From: Clostridia bacterium
GTDB lineage: Bacteria; Bacillota_A; Clostridia; Christensenellales; Aristaeellaceae
NCBI GenBank assembly: GCA_017430945.1
Contig: JAFRMB010000032.1
Span: forward strand, 1-45,747
Reading direction: 5' to 3'
DNA length: 45,747 nt
In this document: positions 40,405-45,747 of the stretch, one piece after another
How the letters are laid out: each line of letters opens with the position of its first letter
Numbering within the stretch: the first letter of the stretch is position 1
The notes under the pieces: model-generated
Seen by the model: the letters and a program-made list of their open reading frames with translations, nothing else
Told to the model about the DNA's origin: nothing
Databases searched by the model: none
Translations under genes and position numbers: made by a program

Positions 40405-41637
40405 TCAGTTCAGGTCGGCGTCCAGACCCTCGGCGTACTCCTCGGGAGTGATCTCACCGGCCCAAGCCAGACCGATGTAATCCAGATAGGTGTTGGCAGC
40501 GTCAGCGCTCAGGAAGTTGTCGCCGAACAGCACCATGCTCTCAGCCTTGGAGGCCATGTCGGCAGCGGACACGATCAGCGGACCAACCTCAGCGTTCGGA
40601 TCGGCCGCCCAGCAGGGCAGGTTCGCACCGGACTTGTAGTCGGCGTCGGAGAAGAACCGGGCCAGATAGTAGGCAGCTTCGATTGCCTCTTCCTTGTGCT
40701 CAGAAGTCTCGGTCACGGCCAGGGTGTTGTTGGGGCCGCCGATCATCTGATACAGGGTGACGTCGGGGTTCAGCACCGGGAAGGTGCCGGCCTGCACGGC
40801 GAACTCAGCCTTGGAGCCGATATCGGCGTTGTTCCAGGAGCCGTTCTGATAGAAGGCATACTTGCCGGCGATGAAGTTGTTCTTGACTTCGTCGTTGCCC
40901 AGAGCGTCGGCGCTGGGATCGAAGTAGCCCTTATTCTTCATGTCCTGGAAGGCGGCGATGGCCTTGATGACGTTCTCGTTGTTCCAGGATTCCTCACCCA
41001 GATACATCTTGCGCAGCGTGTCGCCGCCCACGGACTTGATCACCAGGGGCTCGACATACTCAGACAGGCACCACAGCTCCTTGCCGGACACGCCGAAGGG
41101 GATGATGTCCTTGGCGACCAGAGCATCGCAGCACTCCATCATCTCGTCGAAGGTGGCGGGGATGTGATCGTAGCCAGCCTCGGCCAGCAGATCCATGTTG
41201 GCGTACAGGGTGACCAGGGACATGGTGTAGGGCACGCCGTACATCTTGCCGTCATAGGTCACGTTCACGGTCATGGCCTTCGGAAGCTCAGACTCGTATG
41301 CCGGATAGGAGTCGTCCAGGCAGACCACGCGGCCCGCGTTCACGAACTCGCCCAGGAAGCCCATGCCCCAGGTGAAGAACAGGTCGGGCAGGTCCTCGCC
41401 GGAGGACATGGCAGCCTTGATCTTGGTCTTGTAGGCTTCGTTCTCGGTCGCGTTGTGCGCGATCTTGATGCCGGGATGATCAGCCTCAAACGCCGCGATC
41501 GCGTCGACGTACGCCTGGTGGCTGGAATCGCTCTCGGTGGCGATGGACCACAGGTTCAGGGTGATGTCCTCCGCAAAGGCGGAGCACATGGACAGCAGCA
41601 TAGCTGCAGCCAGCAGAACAACCAACAGTTTCTTCAT
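40405..41637 (-). CDS. Sugar ABC importer substrate-binding protein (second system)
   Basis: 410 residues. Signal peptide MKKLLVVLLAAAMLLSMCSA with cleavage near AFAED. The mature protein starts ITLNLWSIATESDSSHQAYV and contains FEADHPGIKIAH, DLPDLFFTWGMGFLGEF and YGVPYTMSLVTLYANMDLL, all typical of cluster-B family 1 sugar-binding proteins. AAGGAGG stands ten bases before ATG 41637. It is the first gene of a three-gene importer operon; no dedicated regulator gene adjoins it. The nearest plausible enzyme partner is the cytoplasmic GH30 glycosidase. Confidence 0.93.
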   Translation of the reverse strand: MKKLLVVLLAAAMLLSMCSAFAEDITLNLWSIATESDSSHQAYVDAIAAFEADHPGIKIAHNATENEAYKTKIKAAMSSGEDLPDLFFTWGMGFLGEFVNAGRVVCLDDSYPAYESELPKAMTVNVTYDGKMYGVPYTMSLVTLYANMDLLAEAGYDHIPATFDEMMECCDALVAKDIIPFGVSGKELWCLSEYVEPLVIKSVGGDTLRKMYLGEESWNNENVIKAIAAFQDMKNKGYFDPSADALGNDEVKNNFIAGKYAFYQNGSWNNADIGSKAEFAVQAGTFPVLNPDVTLYQMIGGPNNTLAVTETSEHKEEAIEAAYYLARFFSDADYKSGANLPCWAADPNAEVGPLIVSAADMASKAESMVLFGDNFLSADAANTYLDYIGLAWAGEITPEEYAEGLDADLN

Positions 41638-41817
41638 GGGTCTCTTCCTCCTTGAAAAAAGAATACATTGTTATGGATCTGTTATTCGGGCACATTATAG
41701 CACCAACGCCTGGCCGTGTCAACAACAGATCCGGCCTGCGGCACACTCGGCGCCGCTCTCGCTCCCCGGCCTGTCCCCGGCCGGGCCTCACAGCGAATCT
41801 AAATCGGTTTCGTTAGT

Positions 41818-41846
41818 ATCATAACACAACGGAAACGGTTTTGCAA
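41818..41846 (-). promoter_or_regulatory. Promoter of the second importer operon, with flanking operator-like half sites
   Basis: On the minus strand TTGCAA (41846-41841), 17 bases, TATGAT (41823-41818). Two related half sites surround the -10 box in opposite orientation: AACCGTTTCCGTT inside the spacer and AACGAAACCGATT just downstream (10 of 13 bases agree once inverted). The AACG-AAACCG wording recalls LacI-family operators. The leader is about 170 bases. Confidence 0.7.
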
Positions 41847-41944
41847 CTCATTTCGTGCTATTTTTTGATCACAGTTTGTCATTTTGCCTGTGCTGTGGAT
41901 GTTTTTTGCCGGACGCGGCGCCCGGCCATGTCCGTTGGGCGCTT

Positions 41945-42805
41945 TCAGTCCTTTGCGATCACCCCGCCGGCATTGAAACCCTCGCCCAGCACCTCGTGGG
42001 CGCGCGCGGCGATGACGAAGGCCCGCGGATCCACGCTGAATACCAGCCGCCTCAGCTGCATGGTCTGAAAGCGGTTGACCACGCACAGCAACACATGCTT
42101 CTCGGTCTTCCGATACATGCCCATGGCGTTCAGGGCCGTCACCCCGCGGTCCATCTCGCGCATGATGCGCTCCGCGATGCGGTCGCTCTCGTCCGAGATG
42201 ATAAAGAAGGCGTGTGCCACGTTGGGGCCCTCCAGCACCAGGTCCACCAGCACGTTGCAGATGAAGGCGCTGATGAGCCCGTACATGGCGGACTGCGGCT
42301 CAAATATGAACGCGGATGCGGCGATCACCAACCCGTCCACCAGGAAAATGGCGTAGCTGACCTTCACCACCGGCAGCACGCGGTGTATGAGCGATGCCAG
42401 CATGTCCGTTCCGCCGGTGGTGGCGCTCCCCCTCAGGACGAGGCCGAGCCCCACGCCGCTGATCACGCCGCCGTACACCGATGCCAGCAGCAGGTCGTTC
42501 GTCGCGACCGGCAGCGGCAGCCAGTCGATGAACAGTGACAGCCCCAGCATCGCCGCCAGCGAACGGATGCCGAAGCGCAGCCCCATCGAGCGCATCGATA
42601 TGATGAACATCGGCACGTTCAATGCCGCGTTCACCGTACCGACGCTCACCGGCAAAAAGCGGTTCACGAGCTGGCCGATGCCGGTGAAGCCGCCGGCGAC
42701 CACGCCGTTGGGGATGAGATAGCCCCGGTATCCCGCGGCCGCGATCGCGAGGCCCACCGCGATGAATGCGCCGTTCTTCAGTTCCCGCGTCAGTCGCCTT
42801 TCCAT
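41945..42805 (-). CDS. YitT-family membrane protein with C-terminal DUF2179 domain
   Basis: 286 residues. Five or six membrane segments fill the first 180 residues, with the family markers LIPNGVVAGGFTGIGQLVNR, ASVYGGVISGVGLGLVLRG and ATTGGTDMLASLI. The soluble end (about 205-286: DRIAERIMREMDRGVTAL, HVLLCVVNRFQTMQLRRLV, AHEVLGEGF) is the DUF2179 domain, which may bind a small ligand. Transport activity is suspected for the family but its substrate is unknown. GGAGGGGC precedes ATG 42805. It has a strong promoter of its own and a GC-rich hairpin in the leader. Confidence 0.93.
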   Translation of the reverse strand: MERRLTRELKNGAFIAVGLAIAAAGYRGYLIPNGVVAGGFTGIGQLVNRFLPVSVGTVNAALNVPMFIISMRSMGLRFGIRSLAAMLGLSLFIDWLPLPVATNDLLLASVYGGVISGVGLGLVLRGSATTGGTDMLASLIHRVLPVVKVSYAIFLVDGLVIAASAFIFEPQSAMYGLISAFICNVLVDLVLEGPNVAHAFFIISDESDRIAERIMREMDRGVTALNAMGMYRKTEKHVLLCVVNRFQTMQLRRLVFSVDPRAFVIAARAHEVLGEGFNAGGVIAKD

Positions 42806-42868
42806 TTCTGCCCCTCCCTTGAGCTGTCACTGCAGCCTGTCATCGCGCTGAATCGATCCTTCACGCGG

Positions 42869-42909
42869 ATTGCCGCCCGCGGCGGAGCGGCTCCGCGGCG
42901 GACGGCAAT
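42869..42909. repeat. Long GC-rich inverted repeat in the YitT leader
   Basis: ATTGCCGCCCGCGGCGGAGC and its partner GCTCCGCGGCGGACGGCAAT pair at 17 or 18 of 20 positions with almost no loop. On the minus strand it lies between the promoter and the YitT gene, so it would fold as a very stable RNA hairpin; there is no T run after it. Confidence 0.7.
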
Positions 42910-42931
42910 CGATCGATCCAATATCTGCCTC

Positions 42932-42960
42932 ATTATACCACACCCGGCGCCGGTGCGCAA
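42932..42960 (-). promoter_or_regulatory. Promoter of the YitT-family gene
   Basis: On the minus strand TTGCGC (42960-42955), 17 bases, TATAAT (42937-42932) with an extended TGG immediately before the -10. Confidence 0.75.
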
Positions 42961-42999
42961 GCCGTCCTGGCTTTCCGCCCGCGGCATTCCCGGCCGCGC

Positions 43000-43028
43000 T
43001 TGATTTTGTCCCTCGAAAGGGCTATAAT
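43000..43028 (+). promoter_or_regulatory. Promoter of the sortase gene
   Basis: TTGATT (43000-43005), 17 bases, TATAAT (43023-43028). Its -35 is only 40 bases from that of the divergent YitT promoter. Confidence 0.82.
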
Positions 43029-43079
43029 GGCGTTGGAGTTGCACAGGCCACTCCCCGAGTTTCGAGCACGGAGGTCCCC

Positions 43080-44306
43080 ATGAAGCAAAAAAAGCGAAGG
43101 CACGAGCTGAAGCGACGCAGGGTCAGTCGGAGCGAAAAGCGCGCCCTGGCGATCATATGCGCCTTTTTGGCCGTCGTCATCGTTTGCCTGACCATCTATA
43201 TCGCCGTCTGGTACGCCACCCGCGCCCGCATCGAAGATGACGCGCAGCGCTACCGCGCGATGTACGCGCCGTCCACTCTGGCGCCCACGCCGACGCCCGC
43301 ACCTGTGGCAGCGACGGGGCCTGTCAAAGCGGCATCGACGAAGCCCGCGCAAACGACTCCTCCGACGCCGATGCACAAGCGATCGGCAGCGGCGGGAACC
43401 GCGCAGACGACGGCAAAGGCATCGACCGCCGCCGCGGGGACGGCCCAAGCAGCTGCGTCCGCGCCCGCGCGCTCGGCAAAGCCCGGACCCACGCGAACGG
43501 CTTCACCGACGCCTGCCCCAACAGCGTCGCCATCGCCATCCGTCACGCCGACGCCATCGCCATCCGTCACGCCGTCGCCCACCGCAACACCGGAGCCGAC
43601 GCCGGCTGCGATGCCCACGGCGGTGGACATTCGCCTTCAGTCTGCCGATCCCGACACGCTGGTCTACGCGCTGCCCACCACCGCACCGGTGCAGGACAGC
43701 TTCAGAGAGCTGCTCTCCTTCAACCCGGACACCGTTGGCTATCTGGAGGTCCCGGATCTCGTCGCGCTGCCGGTGGTCCAGCGGGAGAACGACAACGACT
43801 ACTACCTATCGCACAACCTTGACGGCGAAGAGAGCCTGGAGGGTGCGCTGTTCCTGGACGGCATGAACCGCCTGACCCCGGAGGACGACTGCCTGATCGT
43901 GTACGGCCACAACATGCGCAACGGGACGATGTTCGGCCGCCTGGACAGCTATGAAGGGCTGAAGTTCATGAAGGCCCATCCCATCGTCCGCTTCGACACG
44001 CTCTATGAAAACCGGCTGTACACGCCCTTCGCCGCGTTCACGGCCAGCACGCTGCCCGGCGACAGACATTACTTCGATGTGCGGCAGTTCATATTCGATG
44101 AAGCCGGCTTCGATCTGTTCACGCTGAAGATGCAGGCCCGAAGCGCGCGGCAGTCGCCGATAGACGTGCGCTACGGCGACCGGCTACTGCTGCTGGTGAC
44201 GTGCGACTACACCGATCGGCAGGGCCGCTTCATACTGGCGCTTCGCCAGCTGCGCCCTGACGAGCGCGAATCGGAGATCAAAAAGCTGTTCGAAAAGGTG
44301 AAGTGA
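43080..44306 (+). CDS. Class B-type sortase with a long Pro/Thr/Ala stalk
   Basis: 408 residues from ATG 43080 (GGAGG at about 43070). A very basic cytoplasmic start (MKQKKRRHELKRRRVSRSEK) and one membrane helix (about 23-45) give N-in topology. About residues 60-180 are a low-complexity stalk of Pro, Thr, Ala and Ser (TPTPAPVAATG, SPSVTPTPSPSVTPSPTATP). The sortase domain follows with catalytic His277 in IVYGHNMRNGTMF, Cys375 in LLVTCDYTD and Arg383 in GRFILALR. YGHNMRNG and TCDY are class B wording. It should cleave a sorting signal and attach a surface protein or build a pilus. No LPxTG- or NPxTN-like substrate is encoded in this window. The stalk is unusually long for a sortase. Confidence 0.93.
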   Translation: MKQKKRRHELKRRRVSRSEKRALAIICAFLAVVIVCLTIYIAVWYATRARIEDDAQRYRAMYAPSTLAPTPTPAPVAATGPVKAASTKPAQTTPPTPMHKRSAAAGTAQTTAKASTAAAGTAQAAASAPARSAKPGPTRTASPTPAPTASPSPSVTPTPSPSVTPSPTATPEPTPAAMPTAVDIRLQSADPDTLVYALPTTAPVQDSFRELLSFNPDTVGYLEVPDLVALPVVQRENDNDYYLSHNLDGEESLEGALFLDGMNRLTPEDDCLIVYGHNMRNGTMFGRLDSYEGLKFMKAHPIVRFDTLYENRLYTPFAAFTASTLPGDRHYFDVRQFIFDEAGFDLFTLKMQARSARQSPIDVRYGDRLLLLVTCDYTDRQGRFILALRQLRPDERESEIKKLFEKVK

Positions 44307-44326
44307 CGGAGATCCCATATAACTGT

Positions 44327-44387
44327 GCTCCCACGAAGCATTGCGACAGATCTGATCCGTGCCGCGTGCTTCGGGGGAGCGCTCTTT
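44327..44387. terminator. Terminator between the sortase and DNA glycosylase genes
   Basis: GCTCCCACGAAGCA and TGCTTCGGGGGAGC pair (one mismatch region), with a loop of about 25 bases and CTCTTTT on the plus-strand 3' side. Confidence 0.6.
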
Positions 44388-44435
44388 TGTCGTGGGACGC
44401 CTGACCTGACGGGAGAGATGCGCGATACAGCAGCC

Positions 44436-45287
44436 CTATGCTTCCACCGAACCGGTGCGCAGCGTCTCCATCGCGCCGGTCCTGGCCGCGTGGAACAGGA
44501 ATTGCTGCAGGATCCCGGCGTGATCGCCCAGGCGCGCCCGCGCCCGGCGGGCCAGCGCAGCGCGGGAACCGTCCGCCATGCCGAACCAGTCGCGCAGCAG
44601 CCGCGCCACCCATACGTCCACCGGGAAGGCACAGGTGTGTCCGCAGCCGAACAGCTGCACGCAGTCCGCCACCTTGTCCCCCACGCCGGGCAGCGTCAGC
44701 AGCGCCGCATGCGCATCTTCATAGGAGAGGCTGCGCAGCGCGTCGATGGGAAAGCCGTCCAGCACCCGCCGCGCGATCCCCGCAATGAACGGCGCACGAT
44801 AGCCCACCTTCAGCGCCCGCAGCGCGTCCTCCCCCGCGTCGGCCAGCGCCTGCGGGCCTGGGAAGCCGTAGAGCGGGCCCCGGGGCGTGTCGATGCGCGC
44901 GCCGTAGGCCCCGGACAGCGCCGCCGTCAGGCCCCGGATGCGCGCGACGTTGTTGTTCGCGGAGAGCACGAAGCCGATGAGCGTCTCCCATACGGGCTGG
45001 TTCATCACGCGCAACCCCGGGAACAGTTCGATGGCCCGTCGCGCCGCGGGGATGTCTGCGTACATCGCCGCGATCGCGGAATAGTCCCTGTCGAGGTCCA
45101 GGTAGTGCCGTAGGTATGCCGGATCCGCATCCGTATCGGCCGCGATGCCGTCCGCCGTTTCGGTCAGCCACACCGGCCGACCGTCCAGCACACAGCCGAA
45201 CCAACCACCTGACTCCACCCAGCGGAAACACTGCGCCGAATCGATCAGCGTCAGTTTCAGATCCAGCGGCTCGCTCCCGATGCGCAT
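44436..45287 (-). CDS. OGG1-type 8-oxoguanine DNA glycosylase
   Basis: 283 residues from ATG 45287 (GGAGG just ahead). A longer reading frame to 45359 is rejected because it would run through the terminator of the preceding rpmA gene. The N-terminal OGG_N domain includes FDL-like DLKLTLIDSAQCFRW and YLRHYLDLDRDYSAI, and the middle QPVWETLIGFVLSANNNVAR is diagnostic. The helix-hairpin-helix motif LPGVGDKVADCVQLFGCGH carries the catalytic Lys, and FPVDVWVARLL the catalytic Asp. It removes 8-oxoguanine from DNA and then nicks the backbone (beta-lyase). It is oriented with rpmA but separated by a terminator, so expression is probably independent or by read-through. Confidence 0.94.
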   Translation of the reverse strand: MRIGSEPLDLKLTLIDSAQCFRWVESGGWFGCVLDGRPVWLTETADGIAADTDADPAYLRHYLDLDRDYSAIAAMYADIPAARRAIELFPGLRVMNQPVWETLIGFVLSANNNVARIRGLTAALSGAYGARIDTPRGPLYGFPGPQALADAGEDALRALKVGYRAPFIAGIARRVLDGFPIDALRSLSYEDAHAALLTLPGVGDKVADCVQLFGCGHTCAFPVDVWVARLLRDWFGMADGSRAALARRARARLGDHAGILQQFLFHAARTGAMETLRTGSVEA

Positions 45288-45341
45288 ATCGTCGCCTCCA
45301 TCCCCGTCCTGCGCGGCAGTCGCGCCGCGCCGCAATACGAA

Positions 45342-45372
45342 AGCGCCAAAGGCTTTCACCTTTGGCGCTCTG
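45342..45372 (-). terminator. Terminator after rpmA
   Basis: On the minus strand AGCGCCAAAGG and CCTTTGGCGCT pair exactly around TGAAAG, followed by TTCGTATT. It closes the rplU-prp-rpmA type operon 12 bases after the rpmA stop. Confidence 0.8.
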
Positions 45373-45383
45373 TCTCATGCGCT

Positions 45384-45680
45384 TTATTCCGCCGCGGCTT
45401 CGGTCTTGGGATAGATGCTGACCTGCTTGCGGGTCTTGCCAAGACGCTCGAACCTGACGACGCCATCCATCTTTGCGTACAGGGTATCGTCGTCACCGAT
45501 GCCCACGTTCTTGCCGGGATGGAACTTGGTTCCACGCTGACGAACGAGAATGTTGCCCGCGAGCACGAACTGACCGTCCGCGCGCTTCACGCCGAGGCGC
45601 TGCGCGTGGCTGTCGCGGCCGTTGCGGGAGGAGCCCATTCCCTTCTTGTGAGCGAAGAGCTGAAGATTCATCATGAACAT
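45384..45680 (-). CDS. rpmA: Large ribosomal subunit protein bL27, with cleavable N-terminal extension
   Basis: 98 residues, complete. After the extension MFMMNLQLF comes [20 protein letters not shown], the conserved L27 start, then [20 protein letters not shown] and the conserved [21 protein letters not shown]27 reaches into the peptidyl-transferase centre. In Firmicutes the extension ending in NLQFF or NLQLF is removed by the protease Prp; the expected cut is after Phe9. ATG 45680 was chosen because GGAGGT lies eight bases ahead and because the extension matches that of relatives. The tail is short and acidic-alanine rich (KTEAAAE). The gene follows prp by five bases. Confidence 0.97.
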   Translation of the reverse strand: MFMMNLQLFAHKKGMGSSRNGRDSHAQRLGVKRADGQFVLAGNILVRQRGTKFHPGKNVGIGDDDTLYAKMDGVVRFERLGKTRKQVSIYPKTEAAAE

Positions 45681-45685
45681 GTGCT

Positions 45686-45747
45686 TTACCTCCGTTCTTC
45701 GAAGAATATGCGAACGTTTCGAGGATAACTCCTCTCGATTGCCTGAA
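45686..45747 (-). CDS. prp: C-terminal end of the ribosomal-processing cysteine protease Prp (partial)
   Basis: Only the last 19 codons and TAA (45688-45686) are inside the window: [19 protein letters not shown]. This matches the end of Prp (YsxB) proteins, which close with an (L/I)xxIExxYPxxI(R)(I/L) helix, and the place just before rpmA is the conserved one in Firmicutes. Prp cleaves the N-terminal extension of L27. The stop lies inside the ribosome site of rpmA, so the two genes are tightly linked. The catalytic part lies beyond the window edge. Confidence 0.72.
   Translation of the reverse strand, partial: QAIERSYPRNVRIFFEERR

Noticed and set aside
45287..45359. N-terminal extension of the OGG-type glycosylase
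   Set aside because: The extension would be translated across the rpmA terminator hairpin and does not resemble the family; ATG 45287 has a GGAGG ahead.

Overview
The window looks like chromosome from a moderately GC-rich, low-oxygen Firmicute of the class Clostridia, possibly Christensenellales-like (the order is a guess). The support is: L27 with the N-terminal extension that Firmicutes cleave, followed back to back by the tail of its protease Prp; YesM/YesN two-component regulation of sugar ABC importers; a class B-type sortase; a CD1871A-type CXXC membrane protein; strong AGGAGG ribosome sites; and sigma-A promoters with 17-base spacers. No rRNA, tRNA, CRISPR array or intact transposase was seen.

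Layout. 1-2.7 kb: a less GC-rich accessory patch with a broken DUF4143-type ATPase (in-frame TAG), a lipoprotein of unknown function, an 18-codon relic of a second copy of its signal peptide, and a 230-residue orphan. 2.8-4.4 kb: an AbrB-like regulator with a palindromic operator on its own -10 box, translationally coupled to an MGT-type glycosyltransferase. 5.2-8.1 kb: a multipass acyltransferase-like protein and a membrane-anchored SpoIIE/RsbU-type phosphatase. 8.1-9.5 kb: non-coding or decayed sequence. 9.5-11.6 kb: a BcrA-type ABC exporter pair and a small membrane protein.

11.7-19.2 kb is the most unusual part. It holds a secreted TlpA-like thioredoxin, a frameshifted secreted-protein gene, a cysteine-rich M4 metallopeptidase lipoprotein, a CD1871A-type CXXC membrane protein, and a NapH-like iron-sulfur membrane protein fused to a TlpA-like thioredoxin domain. 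Together they read as an electron relay to extracytoplasmic thiols placed beside a disulfide-rich protease. 19.5-23.1 kb: an ABCG-like ATPase with its own N-terminal membrane segments, an ABC-2 permease carrying four to five ~30-residue repeats in its extracytoplasmic part, and an MscS channel.

23.2-30.9 kb (minus strand) is a glycoside-utilisation locus: YesM kinase, YesN regulator, binding protein, two permeases, a GH4 glycosidase and a NUDIX hydrolase. 31.3-36.1 kb: a ~1,612-residue secreted Ig-like (BIG2) protein with an acidic 8-residue tandem repeat. 36.7-38.2 kb: a cytoplasmic GH30 glycosidase, convergent with a second sugar ABC importer (38.5-41.6 kb). 41.9-45.7 kb: YitT-family protein, sortase with a long Pro/Thr/Ala stalk, OGG-type DNA glycosylase, rpmA and partial prp.

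All calls come from reading the sequence; no database search was run. Statements on substrates are inference from family and context.
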